Part shown: positions 27,085 through 35,693 of the stretch, in pieces | Layout of the letters: each line of letters opens with the position of its first letter | How positions within the stretch are numbered: position 1 is the stretch's first letter | DNA from: JANRKB01 sp033763695 | GTDB taxonomy: Bacteria > Planctomycetota > Phycisphaerae > Phycisphaerales > UBA1924 | Assembly (NCBI GenBank): GCA_033763695.1 | Contig: JANRKB010000023.1 | Coordinates: 62,001 to 126,000 of the forward strand | DNA: 64,000 bases | Reading direction: 5' to 3' | Position numbers and translations under genes: made by a program | The notes under the pieces: model-generated | What the model saw: only the letters and a program-made list of their open reading frames with translations | What the model was told of the DNA's origin: nothing | The model's database searches: none

Positions 27085-27090
27085 AGTGTA
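27085..27090 (-). promoter_or_regulatory. -10 element of leaderless lipoprotein mRNA
   Basis: TACACT on the minus strand, ending 6 bases before ATG 27078. Confidence 0.5.
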
Positions 27091-27113
27091 TCGGGCGGCG
27101 GGACGGAGGCTAA

Positions 27114-27251
27114 AGCTCGAAGCGAAAAGCGAAAAGCGAAAATGAACCGTTCATCGGGGCGTGTGTCGCGCACAGCGGTTCGGTTGTCCCTGCCAACCGC
27201 GCGATCGCCTGGCCGGATCATTTGAGTTTTTCGCTTTTCACTTTTCGCTTT
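27114..27251. repeat. Inverted pair of AGCGAAAA-type arrays
   Basis: The left arm (27114-27145) has three AGCGAAA units. The right arm (27227-27251) is TTTTTCGCTTTTCACTTTTC followed by GCTTT, its approximate complement, with about 80 bases between. No ORF occupies the spacer. The same kind of arm flanks the four-helix-bundle gene near 33.5-33.9 kb. Confidence 0.8.
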
Positions 27252-27260
27252 CCCTCTGCC

Positions 27261-29654
27261 TCACGCCCGTGCCGCTTCGGCGGTGCGTGTGCTGGGGCCC
27301 GGGTAGGCGATGCGTGCGTGATAGATCGACGCCACGCTGCGCGACACGCTCTCGACGATCAGGTGCAGATCGCGGAGGGTGATCTCGCAGTCTTCGAACT
27401 GCCCGTCCATCAGCCGCTTGTTGGCGATGCTGCGGACCAGCGCGTCGATGCGGGCCGGGGTCGGATCGCTCAGCGTCCGCGTCGCCGACTCCACCGCGTC
27501 GCACACCATGAGGATCGCGGCCTCGCGGCTCTGCGGCTTGGGGCCCGGATAGCGGAACGCGAACTCATCGGGCACCTGCGGCTCGTTGAACTCCATGCGT
27601 TCTTCGCTGATCAGCGCGGGATCGCCGCCCTCGGACAGATCGCCCTCGCCCCCGCCGCTCTCACGCATCGCGCTGAGCGCACGCTCGCGGGCGCGATGGA
27701 AGAAGAACTCGACGAGCGTGGTGCCGTGGTGGCTCTCGATGAAGTGGTGGAGCGGGCGCGGAATGTTGAAGTCGCGGGCGAGTTCGAGCCCGTCCTTGAC
27801 GTGCCCGACGACCAGAAGCAGGCTCATCGCGGGGCTGAGTTTGTCGTGCTTGTTGACGCCCGGCGACTGGTTCTCCACGAAGTAGTCGGGCTTGTTCATC
27901 TTGCCGATGTCGTGGTACAGGCAGCCGACGTAGGTCAGCAGGCCGTCGGCGCCGATCGCCTCGGCCGCCGACTCGGCGATGCTCGCCACCGTGAGCGAGT
28001 GGTTGTAGGTGCCGGGGGCACGCAGTTGCAGTTCGCGCAGCAGCGGGTGCTTGGGGTCGCGCAGTTCGATGAGCGTCATGCCCGTCGTGATGTCGAAAAG
28101 CCGCTCGACGCTGGGCAGGATGAAGAGCGTGATGCCGCCGACGATCACCGCGCCCGCCGCGGCGAGGCCCGCGTCGGAATAGATCTCGCGGAGCACGGGT
28201 TCGCTGAGCGGCCGCTCGGTGAGGCAGAGGATGGCGTGTGCTGCGCCGATGATCAGCCCGCTGACGAGCGAGGTGCGGACCAGCGTGCCGCGATCGCGCA
28301 AATCGCGGAGCGACCACACGATCGCTCCCACGCCCGCGACGATCGTCGCCAGCAGCGTCACGCCCTGGTGCAGCGCGAGGCACACCAGCACGGCGTGCAG
28401 CACGCCGAACGCCAGCGCCGAACGCCGGTCATACGCGATGCACAGGATCAGCCCCGCCATCAGGCTCGGCGCAGTCGCGGCGATCGCAATCAGGTTCGGG
28501 CTTGCGGCCGTCGCGACGCACGCCAGCATCAGCGTGCCCAGCAGCAACAGCGCCACGCCGAGCATGCGGCCCTCGCTGCGGCGGACGCGCGGGCAGAAGA
28601 GCGCGACATAGCCGCCCAGCGCCAGCGCGATGACACCCGCCGCACCCGCCACGCCCACGCGCTGCAGCCACAGCGACCACGGCTCGGCGTTCTGGCGATA
28701 GGCCCGCAGTTCGGAGCGATAGAGCTCAAACTGCTCGGGCGAAAGCACATCGCCGCGGCGGACGATGACGCTCCCTGCGGGCACCTGCAAGATCACCGGG
28801 CGCACGGCGGCGGCCATCGCGTCCTGATCGGCGCGGGTGCGCTGCTCGTCAAAGCGGAAGGTCGGCCGCCCGTCGTTGGTGGCGCGGGCCACGACCAACT
28901 GGCGCAGCGGGCCGGAGAAGCCCGCGTCGCGCGCGAGGATGAACATCGCCTCGCCACGCCGCGCCTTGTCGTCGGCGTTGAGCATTTCCGAACGCAGCAC
29001 GCGAGCCTCGGTGTTGCCGGCATAGATCAGTTTGAGATCGCTGAAGCCCGCGTCCTGCGTGGTGCGCTGCCAGGTCTGCTCGTCCACCAGCGGCCGCTTG
29101 CGCAGGGCATCAACAAACGCCCGCACCTTCTGCGTCCAAAACTCGCTGGGCTTGCCCTCGATCGCCTCGTTCCGCACCGCGGCCAGGCTCGACGCGTTCA
29201 GGTCGTAGAGCTCGCGGATCTTGGGGTCCACGCCGTCCAGCGCGTCCGCACTCGCCAGCGTGCGCGGCAGATTCTCCAGCGAGCCCGCGATGTCTTCCAG
29301 CACCGCCGTGTCCGCCACGAACACCCGCGGCGTCGCCTGCCTCGCCACCGAGCGTGCCTGATCCGTCGCCGCCTTGTCCTCGCTGGCCATCGGCACACGC
29401 ACCAGGCGTGTCTCGTCCACCACGCGACCGATCACCAGCAGCGGCCGCTCGCGCGCCCACACCACGACCAGCGTGCACGCGATGGCGAAGCCGACCGCGA
29501 TGAGCACGCCCCACGCATTGCGCGGCGACTGAATCAGTTTGCCCCAGTCGGCCAGCCCCGTCAGTCGCTCGCGCGCGATCGCCTGCTGCCGTTCGCGCAC
29601 GCGCTTGCCCACCGATGCGGTGCGCGATGTCGAGGTTGTGGGGTCCTTCGCCAT
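27261..29654 (-). CDS. 7TM-HD family phosphohydrolase (PgpH-like)
   Basis: A 797-residue membrane protein of the PgpH type. PgpH of Listeria hydrolyses cyclic di-AMP; the activity is inferred for this homologue. There is one N-terminal helix (about residues 48-68), a large extracytoplasmic domain (about 70-330), seven membrane helices (about 335-520) and a C-terminal HD domain. The HD metal-binding pair is His581-Asp582 in GCLYHDIGKMNKPDYF, preceded by NHSLTVASIAESAA and followed by SHHGTTLVEFFF. It ends in a short Ala-rich tail. It lies 4 bases after phoH in one operon; the GGAGG ribosome site is inside the end of phoH. In many bacteria ybeY follows, but it is not seen here. Confidence 0.92.
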   Translation of the reverse strand: MAKDPTTSTSRTASVGKRVRERQQAIARERLTGLADWGKLIQSPRNAWGVLIAVGFAIACTLVVVWARERPLLVIGRVVDETRLVRVPMASEDKAATDQARSVARQATPRVFVADTAVLEDIAGSLENLPRTLASADALDGVDPKIRELYDLNASSLAAVRNEAIEGKPSEFWTQKVRAFVDALRKRPLVDEQTWQRTTQDAGFSDLKLIYAGNTEARVLRSEMLNADDKARRGEAMFILARDAGFSGPLRQLVVARATNDGRPTFRFDEQRTRADQDAMAAAVRPVILQVPAGSVIVRRGDVLSPEQFELYRSELRAYRQNAEPWSLWLQRVGVAGAAGVIALALGGYVALFCPRVRRSEGRMLGVALLLLGTLMLACVATAASPNLIAIAATAPSLMAGLILCIAYDRRSALAFGVLHAVLVCLALHQGVTLLATIVAGVGAIVWSLRDLRDRGTLVRTSLVSGLIIGAAHAILCLTERPLSEPVLREIYSDAGLAAAGAVIVGGITLFILPSVERLFDITTGMTLIELRDPKHPLLRELQLRAPGTYNHSLTVASIAESAAEAIGADGLLTYVGCLYHDIGKMNKPDYFVENQSPGVNKHDKLSPAMSLLLVVGHVKDGLELARDFNIPRPLHHFIESHHGTTLVEFFFHRARERALSAMRESGGGEGDLSEGGDPALISEERMEFNEPQVPDEFAFRYPGPKPQSREAAILMVCDAVESATRTLSDPTPARIDALVRSIANKRLMDGQFEDCEITLRDLHLIVESVSRSVASIYHARIAYPGPSTRTAEAARA

Positions 29655-29658
29655 GCTC

Positions 29659-30801
29659 TTACGGCGCCTCCTGCTTCGGAGGCTTGGGCGCGTCGGGGCC
29701 GGGCGTCATGTCCAGCCGCGGCTGCGGATGGCTGTCGTCGTCGCCGTAGGCGTCGATGATTTTCTGCACCATCGGATGACGCACCACGTCGGCGCGATCG
29801 AGCGTGATGAAGCCGATGCCGCTCGTGCGGCGCAGGCGTCGGAACGCGTCGATGAGGCCGCTGTCGCGCGGGTCGGGCAGGTCGATCTGCGTGGTGTCGC
29901 CGGTCACGATCATCTTCGAGCCGTGGCCCATGCGCGTCAGGAACATCTTCATCTGCCCGCGCGTGGTGTTCTGCGCCTCGTCGAGGATGATCACGCTGTT
30001 GTTCAGCGTGCGCCCGCGCATGAACGCCAGCGGCACAACCTCCACCACGTCGTTGTCCATGAAGCGACGGATCGTGGGGAAGTCCATCATGTCGTGCAGC
30101 GCATCCAGCAGCGGCCGCAGGTAGGGATTCACCTTTGCCTGCATGTCGCCGGGCAGGAAGCCGAGTTTCTCGCCCGCTTCCACCGCGGGGCGCACGAGAA
30201 TGACCTTCTGCACCCGGCCGATCTTCAAGAGATGCACCGCCGCGGCCACCGCGAGATACGTCTTGCCCGTGCCCGCCGGACCCACGCCGAAGATCAGGTC
30301 ATGATCGCGGATCGCGCTGAGGTAGCGTTCCTGGTTGAGCGTCTTGGGACGCACCGGGCGGCCGCTGACGTAGACGTTCAGCCTGCCGTCCCACGGCTCG
30401 GGGTTGGGCACGAAGGCATCGCCCGCGAGATCTCCCGCGCCGCCCCCGCGACCCCAGCCGCGACTGCCTTCACGGCCAGACGGATGACGGATGATCGCTT
30501 CGCCCGCACCAGCCGCGGCATCTGCCGAAGGCCCGCGTGCGGCACGCACCATCTCATCGGAGATCATGTCCAGGACATCCTGCCGCGACACCTCGGCATC
30601 GCGATCCGCGGCGTCGTGCAGTCGCTGCAGCACGCGATGGGCGACGGCCACCGGCTCACGCTCGCCGCGAACAAGCACCAGGCTGTCGCGTGCATGCACG
30701 GCGACACCCAGCGCCTCGCGGAGCATCTTGAGGTTGCGCTCGGCCGCCCCCAGCACGCTCACGCGTCGGTGCCCGGCCGGAACTTTGAAACTCACTTCCA
30801 A
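29659..30801 (-). CDS. PhoH-family ATPase (PhoH-like, YbeZ type)
   Basis: Cytoplasmic P-loop ATPase; relatives act with YbeY in rRNA maturation and RNA turnover. The 380-residue protein has an N-terminal domain typical of the family (HRRVSVLGAAERNLKMLREAL), then the ATPase domain with Walker A in GVGPAGTGKTYLAV, the RPAVEAGEKLGFLPGD motif, Walker B in VIILDEAQNT and TGDTTQIDLP. A Gly/Arg-rich insertion lies between the domains near residue 140. The start is uncertain: TTG 30801 has AGGAAG 9 bases upstream and gives a normal N-terminus; GTG 30795 is close by. The open frame continues about 140 codons further without family-like sequence. Confidence 0.9.
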   Translation of the reverse strand: MEVSFKVPAGHRRVSVLGAAERNLKMLREALGVAVHARDSLVLVRGEREPVAVAHRVLQRLHDAADRDAEVSRQDVLDMISDEMVRAARGPSADAAAGAGEAIIRHPSGREGSRGWGRGGGAGDLAGDAFVPNPEPWDGRLNVYVSGRPVRPKTLNQERYLSAIRDHDLIFGVGPAGTGKTYLAVAAAVHLLKIGRVQKVILVRPAVEAGEKLGFLPGDMQAKVNPYLRPLLDALHDMMDFPTIRRFMDNDVVEVVPLAFMRGRTLNNSVIILDEAQNTTRGQMKMFLTRMGHGSKMIVTGDTTQIDLPDPRDSGLIDAFRRLRRTSGIGFITLDRADVVRHPMVQKIIDAYGDDDSHPQPRLDMTPGPDAPKPPKQEAP

Positions 30802-31166
30802 GCGATCAACTTCCTCATGACGTGCCCGGCGAGTAAGCCCGCCAACAACACGCGGCCGTCTTGTGCGCTGCAGCCCCGCCGGACCCCCGAACCCGGAACC
30901 CCGAACCCGGAACGCTGCAACCGCCGACAACCTCCGCCGTACGTCCCCTGCGAATACCTTTATCGGCCGAAAACCCGGGCAACCCGCCCGTCGGCCGGCA
31001 CGCGTCGAACCCCGTCCGCAGAACGTGCCCTTCACGCTGGCGTGGGAGCCCAGCCAGCGTCGGAGTGTAGGGTCTGGCCGCATCCGCCCCAAGACCCAAG
31101 CGGCAGACCGCGAAGGAAAAACGTCCAATAACCTTGGTCCCGGCGACCAAGAGCAGGAGCAGCCCG
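30802..31166. other. Divergent intergenic region with small GC repeats
   Basis: About 365 bases between phoH and a lipoprotein gene. It contains two tandem 14-bp units of the CCCCGAACCCGGAA type (near 30885-30912). No convincing promoter hexamers or ORF were seen. Confidence 0.4.
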
Positions 31167-31679
31167 TTGAACGTCTCGCATGATCGTCGTTTGTCTGGGT
31201 GGTCGGTTCGCTCGCTCGTGCGTGGCGCAAGCCGAGCCTGCGTTGTTCTGAGCGTGTGTCTTATCGTGTCCGTGCCGCTGGCCGGGTGCTCCAGTTCACC
31301 GTTGGACTCGGGCTGGTCGAGCGGCAGCAAGGCGACCGCCGTGGCGGACTGGAACGACGTGGACGCCGCGGTCTCGGTCGCGTCGGAAAAGATGTCGTTT
31401 GCGCTGGAGTCGAGCGAGACGCCCGACGAGACCACGCGTCGCTATCGCCTGCTCACCACCGCCGACGAACCCGTCGACGTCGAAGTCCTGCGCGGCGTCG
31501 GCGGCTCGGCCACCGGTTCGTCCTTCGGCAGCGGGGACCAACGCTTCGGGCCGACGTCGCTGACGCTGCGCTGCCGCGTGGGCCGCTTCGGCGATGAACG
31601 CCGCGAGCAGCAGTTCCTGAATGCGATGCGTCAGCGGTTGGGCGACCTCATGGGCGTGGACGTCGCGCCCGTCCGCTGA
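31167..31679 (+). CDS. Hypothetical lipoprotein
   Basis: A 170-residue protein beginning at TTG 31167, which has AGGAG 7 bases upstream; an upstream TTG at 31134 is less likely. The signal peptide has Arg-rich residues before a hydrophobic core and ends in a lipobox PLAGC. The mature part has an acidic Ser/Asp/Glu segment and a single predicted alpha/beta domain, with SLTLRCRVGRFGDERREQQF near the end. I do not recognise the family. The next gene on this strand is pdhB, beyond repeat D. Confidence 0.7.
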   Translation: MNVSHDRRLSGWSVRSLVRGASRACVVLSVCLIVSVPLAGCSSSPLDSGWSSGSKATAVADWNDVDAAVSVASEKMSFALESSETPDETTRRYRLLTTADEPVDVEVLRGVGGSATGSSFGSGDQRFGPTSLTLRCRVGRFGDERREQQFLNAMRQRLGDLMGVDVAPVR

Positions 31680-31821
31680 AGACGCGGCATCCGGGCATTT
31701 CGGCATCCAGCCAACGCGAACGTCGCGACGGTCGTCTGCCCAGCATTTCAACCCCGCACCCTCGGTTAAAAAGCTGAAATGAACAGCTGAGCGGGCCACG
31801 GCAACCGTGCGATCGTCCAGA

Positions 31822-32121
31822 GCCACCGAGATGTGAGGATCTGTTTGCACGGCAAAGCCGTGCGGGTTAGTAGCGTCGGGTCGTCGCGTAGCGACACCCG
31901 ACGAAAGCGATTCCCTTCGCGCGCGATCGACAAACGTGGATCGTTTGATTCACGATACATCCGCGACGATCCTGTCGAGGGAAGCGTCGGTTCCGCGGGT
32001 GCCGCTGCGCGGCGACCCACGGCTATTCACCTCCACGGCTTCGCCGTGAAGAACTCTCTCCCACGATCAAGCCCTGTGCAGCGCACTGACGTCCTCGCAG
32101 ACTCAGACATCAGTGGCACGG
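31822..32121 (-). repeat. Multi-hairpin intergenic repeat, copy D (inverted)
   Basis: The same element as copies A-C but on the opposite strand. From right to left it has the CACTGACGTC...GACATCAGTG hairpin (32084-32116), CACGGC-TTC-GCCGTG, CCGTGGGTC...ACCCGCGG (one change), the 20-base variable spacer shared with copy A, the GATCGT hairpin, the CGTCGGGT stem, GCACGGC-AAA-GCCGTGC, and a truncated CCGAGATG end. Confidence 0.92.
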
Positions 32122-32412
32122 TCCAACTCTCCTATCCCAACCGGCGCCAACCCACTCCAGCCCACTCCACGCGGGCCCACACTCGGCCCGTGTCTGAGCG
32201 TTGCTGTTTTTGGGCTCTGAGCGTTGGCTCCGCCGCTTCCCTCGCACCGCCCCGAGGCCGCGGCCTATCATTCCTCTTTGCCCAAACACACCCCGATTTA
32301 CACCACGATTCCCGGCGGCTCCACGAGTCGAGTCGTCTGAGGTCAAACAGTCCCTGTCCTGATGAATGCCCCTGCGTTCTGGGGGTGCGATTCGCCAGCC
32401 GGAGATGTCTGC
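32122..32412 (+). other. Upstream region of pdhB
   Basis: About 290 bases with a 10-bp repeat CTGAGCGTTG at about 32194 and 32219, and otherwise no recognised motif. TATCATTC near 32269 could be a -10-like sequence. Together with copy D the gap before pdhB is over 700 bases. Confidence 0.35.
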
Positions 32413-33453
32413 ATGCCCGCGTTTGTGACCGAACTGCCCGACTTCACCAAGCCCCTCCCCAGCCGCACCGGCGGCCGCGAGATCCAGTTCCGCGAAGCGC
32501 TGCGCGAAGCGATGAGCGAGGAAATGCGCCGCGACAAGCGGATCTTCCTGCTCGGCGAAGAAGTCGCCCAGTACAACGGCGCGTACAAGGTCAGCCAGGG
32601 CATGCTCGACGAGTTCGGCCCCAAGCGCATCATCGACGCTCCGATCTCCGAGAACGGCTTCGCCGGTCTGGCCGTCGGCGCGGCGATGTACGGCCTCAAG
32701 CCCATCATCGAGTTCATGTCCTGGTCCTTCAGCCTTGTCGCCGCGGACCAGATCCTCAACAACGTCCCCAAGATGCTCTACATGTCCGGCGGACAGTGGG
32801 GCTGCCCGGTGGTCTTCCGCGGCAACGACGGCGCGGGCGGCCAGCTCGGCTCGACCCACTCCTGGTGCGTCGAAGGCCTCTACGCCAACGTCCCGGGCAT
32901 GAAGATCGCCATCCCCAGCAACCCCTACGACGCCAAGGGCCTGCTCAAGACCGCCATCCGCGAACTCGACCCGGTCTTCTTCCTTGAGAGCGAGCGCATG
33001 CTCGGCGACAAGGCCCACGTCCCCGAGGAGGAGTACTACATCCCCTTCGGCCAGGCCCGCATCGCCCGCGAAGGCGACGCCTGCACCGTGGTGTCCTTCG
33101 GCCGCCCCGTCAACTTCTGCCTCGAAGCCGCGGAAGAACTGGCGAAGGAAGGCATCAACATCGAAGTGCTCGACATGCGGACGATCCGCCCGCTGGACAT
33201 CGACTCGATCATCAAGAGCGTGCAGAAGACCAACCGCGTGGTGGTCGTCGATCAATGCTGGCCGTTCGCGAGCATTGCGAGCGAAGTGGTGACGCAGGTG
33301 TGCGAGCGCTGCTTCGACTGGCTCGACTGCCCCCCGGCCCGCGTGAACACCGAAGACGTGCCCACGCCGTATGCGAAGAACCTGGAGGCGGAGTACCTGC
33401 CCAACAAGCGCAAGATCATGGAGGCGGTACGGAAGGTTGTGGGGGCGGGTTAA
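32413..33453 (+). CDS. pdhB: Pyruvate dehydrogenase E1 component, beta subunit
   Basis: Beta chain of the thiamine diphosphate-dependent E1, which decarboxylates pyruvate and acetylates the lipoyl arm of E2. The 346-residue protein has REIQFREALREAMSEEM, FLLGEEVAQYNGAYKVSQGM, DAPISENGFAGLAVGAAM with the conserved Glu, and the C-terminal transketolase-like domain with NRVVVVDQCWPFASIASEV. GGAGAT precedes ATG 32413; the frame opens at 32362 but without ribosome site. No alpha subunit gene lies beside it in this window, which is unusual because pdhA normally precedes pdhB. E2 (pdhC) follows after a 510-base interruption holding a four-helix-bundle gene. Confidence 0.95.
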   Translation: MPAFVTELPDFTKPLPSRTGGREIQFREALREAMSEEMRRDKRIFLLGEEVAQYNGAYKVSQGMLDEFGPKRIIDAPISENGFAGLAVGAAMYGLKPIIEFMSWSFSLVAADQILNNVPKMLYMSGGQWGCPVVFRGNDGAGGQLGSTHSWCVEGLYANVPGMKIAIPSNPYDAKGLLKTAIRELDPVFFLESERMLGDKAHVPEEEYYIPFGQARIAREGDACTVVSFGRPVNFCLEAAEELAKEGINIEVLDMRTIRPLDIDSIIKSVQKTNRVVVVDQCWPFASIASEVVTQVCERCFDWLDCPPARVNTEDVPTPYAKNLEAEYLPNKRKIMEAVRKVVGAG

Positions 33454-33456
33454 GAT

Positions 33457-33488
33457 CAGCGAAAACCGAACAGCGAACAGCGAAAAGG
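33457..33488 (+). repeat. Left arm of repeat pair around the four-helix-bundle gene
   Basis: AGCGAAAACCGAACAGC followed by two more GCGAA units. Its first 17 bases match the reverse complement of the right arm at 33912-33928 in 16 positions. Confidence 0.85.
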
Positions 33489-33502
33489 CGGAGGATCGAG
33501 GC

Positions 33503-33898
33503 ATGGCACGGCTGAGATCAGAGTTGCTGGATCGCGTCGAAGAGTTCGCGTGCAAGTCGCTGGATGTTGCCGAGGCGATGGAGGTTCGAGGAGTTTCGCG
33601 GCGGCTGGTGGATCAGATTGCCGCCGCCGCAACGTCGGTCGGCGCAAATGTGTTTGAAGCCGACGAGGCGATGAGCCGAGCCGACTTCGTCAAGTGCCTC
33701 GCGATCGCAACCAAGGAGTTGAGCGAGGTTCGATTCTGGGTGCGGATCGCGGTGAAGCGTGGTTGGGTCTCGCAGCAAAAGGCTGGATCGGTTCTCGTTG
33801 AGGGCGTCGAACTTCGTCGGATCTTGGGGACAATGATCGTCCGCACGAAGAAGGGCTCCCCCTACGGCTCGCGATCGTCGCAGGCCACGGCTGGCTGA
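33503..33898 (+). CDS. Four-helix bundle protein (23S rRNA intervening-sequence/S23 family)
   Basis: A 131-residue helical protein of the family first seen inside 23S rRNA intervening sequences and related to the Avd accessory protein of retroelements. The family pattern is visible: CKSLDVAEAMEVRGVSRRL in helix 1-2, RLVDQIAAAATSVGANVFEADEA, and DFVKCLAIATKELSEVRFWV in the third helix (motifs SVGANVFEAD and ATKELSEVRFW). Function is unknown; a nucleic-acid partner is suspected for the family. ATG 33503 has a GAGGATCGAG-type site. The gene interrupts pdhB-pdhC and is bracketed by inverted short repeats, as if it arrived as a cassette. Confidence 0.88.
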   Translation: MARLRSELLDRVEEFACKSLDVAEAMEVRGVSRRLVDQIAAAATSVGANVFEADEAMSRADFVKCLAIATKELSEVRFWVRIAVKRGWVSQQKAGSVLVEGVELRRILGTMIVRTKKGSPYGSRSSQATAG

Positions 33899-33907
33899 CG
33901 TTTCTGT

Positions 33908-33948
33908 TCCGGCTTTTCGGTTTTCGCTTTTCGTTGTTCGCTTTGCAG
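33908..33948 (+). repeat. Right arm of repeat pair around the four-helix-bundle gene
   Basis: GCTTTTCGGTTTTCGCT and further TTTTCG and TTCGCTTT units, the inverted counterpart of the left arm at 33457. It ends 3 bases before the ribosome site of pdhC. Confidence 0.85.
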
Positions 33949-33962
33949 TTGAGGTTTCCCCA

Positions 33963-35300
33963 ATGCCCATCAAGATCGAAATGCCCCGTCTCTCCGACAC
34001 CATGCAGGCCGGGACGGTCGTCAAGTGGAACGTCAAGGAAGGCCAGAAGGTCAAGAGCGGCGATGTCCTCGCCGACATCGAGACCGACAAGGCCACCATG
34101 GAACTGCCCACCTACGAGGACGGCACGATCGCTCTGATCGCCACGCCCGAAGGCCAGAACGTGCCCATCGGCACGGTCATCCTCGTCATGGCCGCCGCCG
34201 GTGAAGACATCGCCGCGGTGAAGGCCGCGGGGGTTGGTGGCGCCGCGGCTCCGGTCGCCAAGGCCGCCGCTGCCGCGGGCGCGAGCACTGCCGTCGCATC
34301 GCCCGCCGCCACCGCGGTGCTCGATGCACCCAAGGGCGCAGCGCAAAGCACATCGCACGGCACCAACGGCCACGCAGCATCGCGCGTCTTCGTCAGCCCG
34401 CTGGCCCGCAAGATCGCCGAGGAATCGGGCGTGAATCTCGCCGAGGTCAAGGGCACGGGTCCGTCGGGCCGCATCGTCCGCAAGGATGTCGAGGCCGCGC
34501 TCGCGTCGCCCAAGTCGTCGCCCGCCTCCGGCAGTGCCCGCGCATCCGCCGCTCCCGCCCCGATGCTCTCGCCGATCGGTTCGACGCTCGAGGCACGCAC
34601 GGTGCCGCTGAGCAACATGCGCAAGACGATCGCGCGTCGCCTGGTCGAGAGCAAGACCACCGTGCCGCACTATCAGGTGACGGTCGAGGTGGACATGGAG
34701 CCGCTGCTCGCGCTGCGTTCCCAGCTCAACGAGCAGCTCGCGGCCCAGGGCGTCAAGCTCAGCGTCAACGACTTCCTCGTCCGCGCCTGCGGCGTCGCGA
34801 TGCACCAGCATCCGTACGTCAACAGCCGCTGGGCGGGCACCGCCGGCAACGAGGTCATCGAACTGCTCGGCACCGTCAACGTCGGCGTCGCGATCAGCCT
34901 CGATGAGTCCAAGGGCGGCGGGCTTGTCGTCGCCACCATCCGCAATGCCGATCAGATCGGCCTGCGTCAGATCTCCGCCCAGACCAAGGCACTGGCCGAC
35001 AAGGCCCGCAGCAAGGGCCTGAGCGTCGAAGAGATGTCCGACTCGACGTTCACCATCAGCAATCTGGGCATGTTCGGCGTCGATCACTTCACGGCGATCA
35101 TCAATCCGCCCAACGTCGCCATCCTCGCCGTCGGCGCGGCCCTCGACAAGCCGGTCGTCAAGAACGGCCAGGTCGTCGCGGGCAAGGTCATGTCGATGAC
35201 GATGTCGAGCGACCACCGCGTGATCGACGGCGCGATGGCCGCCCAGTACCTGCAGACGCTCAAGGGCCTGCTCGAGAAGCCCGCGACGCTGCTGGTCTAA
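33963..35300 (+). CDS. pdhC: Dihydrolipoamide acetyltransferase (E2) of pyruvate dehydrogenase
   Basis: Core of the pyruvate dehydrogenase complex; moves the acetyl group from its lipoyl arm to CoA. The 445-residue protein has one lipoyl domain (residues 1-80, lipoylated Lys43 in ETDKATMELP), an Ala/Pro-rich linker, a peripheral subunit-binding domain (about 138-175, SPLARKIAEESGVNL and GTGPSGRIVRKDVE), another linker, and the acetyltransferase domain (about 215-445) with catalytic His in SSDHRVIDGAMAAQ. GAGG lies 8 bases before the ATG. A terminator follows at 35333. E3 is not in the window. Confidence 0.96.
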   Translation: MPIKIEMPRLSDTMQAGTVVKWNVKEGQKVKSGDVLADIETDKATMELPTYEDGTIALIATPEGQNVPIGTVILVMAAAGEDIAAVKAAGVGGAAAPVAKAAAAAGASTAVASPAATAVLDAPKGAAQSTSHGTNGHAASRVFVSPLARKIAEESGVNLAEVKGTGPSGRIVRKDVEAALASPKSSPASGSARASAAPAPMLSPIGSTLEARTVPLSNMRKTIARRLVESKTTVPHYQVTVEVDMEPLLALRSQLNEQLAAQGVKLSVNDFLVRACGVAMHQHPYVNSRWAGTAGNEVIELLGTVNVGVAISLDESKGGGLVVATIRNADQIGLRQISAQTKALADKARSKGLSVEEMSDSTFTISNLGMFGVDHFTAIINPPNVAILAVGAALDKPVVKNGQVVAGKVMSMTMSSDHRVIDGAMAAQYLQTLKGLLEKPATLLV

Positions 35301-35332
35301 CGCACGCGATCGTCAACTCTAATGCTCTGCCG

Positions 35333-35365
35333 CGGCCCCGAAGCACCTCTTCGGGGCCGTTTGCG
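35333..35365 (+). terminator. Rho-independent terminator after pdhC
   Basis: A perfect 11-bp stem (CGGCCCCGAAG / CTTCGGGGCCG) with loop CACCT, followed by TTTGCGTT. Confidence 0.88.
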
Positions 35366-35451
35366 TTGGTGGAGCGGGGGCGAGCGCGTCTGTGGAAACA
35401 GCGATAACTGCCAATTTCACATGGAGATGCGCGGGGGCGCTGCAAAATCTC

Positions 35452-35480
35452 TTGCGATCGCGGGCGGTTTTTACGATACT
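35452..35480 (+). promoter_or_regulatory. Promoter of a structured RNA/leader
   Basis: TTGCGA and GATACT separated by 17 bases, the only good sigma-70-like pair between the two terminators in this gap. Start expected near 35487. Confidence 0.5.
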
Positions 35481-35693
35481 TGGTGTATCACCGCCGAGCA
35501 GCGGGCCGTGGACGAGAACACTCAGTCCCACGCGCGTGCACGACGATGACGACCGGTGACCCGCGAAAGTCATCGCGGCTTTCAGGTCACTCGGGCGATG
35601 TGCCGCGGGCGACGGTCCGCGGGGAAAGAGTCCGGCGACGGCGTGATCGCGCCGCGACGGCCGGAATGGCTCTTTCGGCAAGGAGGTGATCCA

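Noticed and set aside
33457..33948. Insertion sequence with transposase
   Set aside because: The only ORF between the arms is the 131-residue four-helix-bundle protein, which has no transposase or recombinase motif; no target-site duplication was identified.
35680..35693. Possible end of a 16S rRNA gene (AAGGAGGTGATCCA)
   Set aside because: Only 14 bases match and in the sense of the complement; no rRNA sequence surrounds it. It acts more plausibly as a strong ribosome-binding site.
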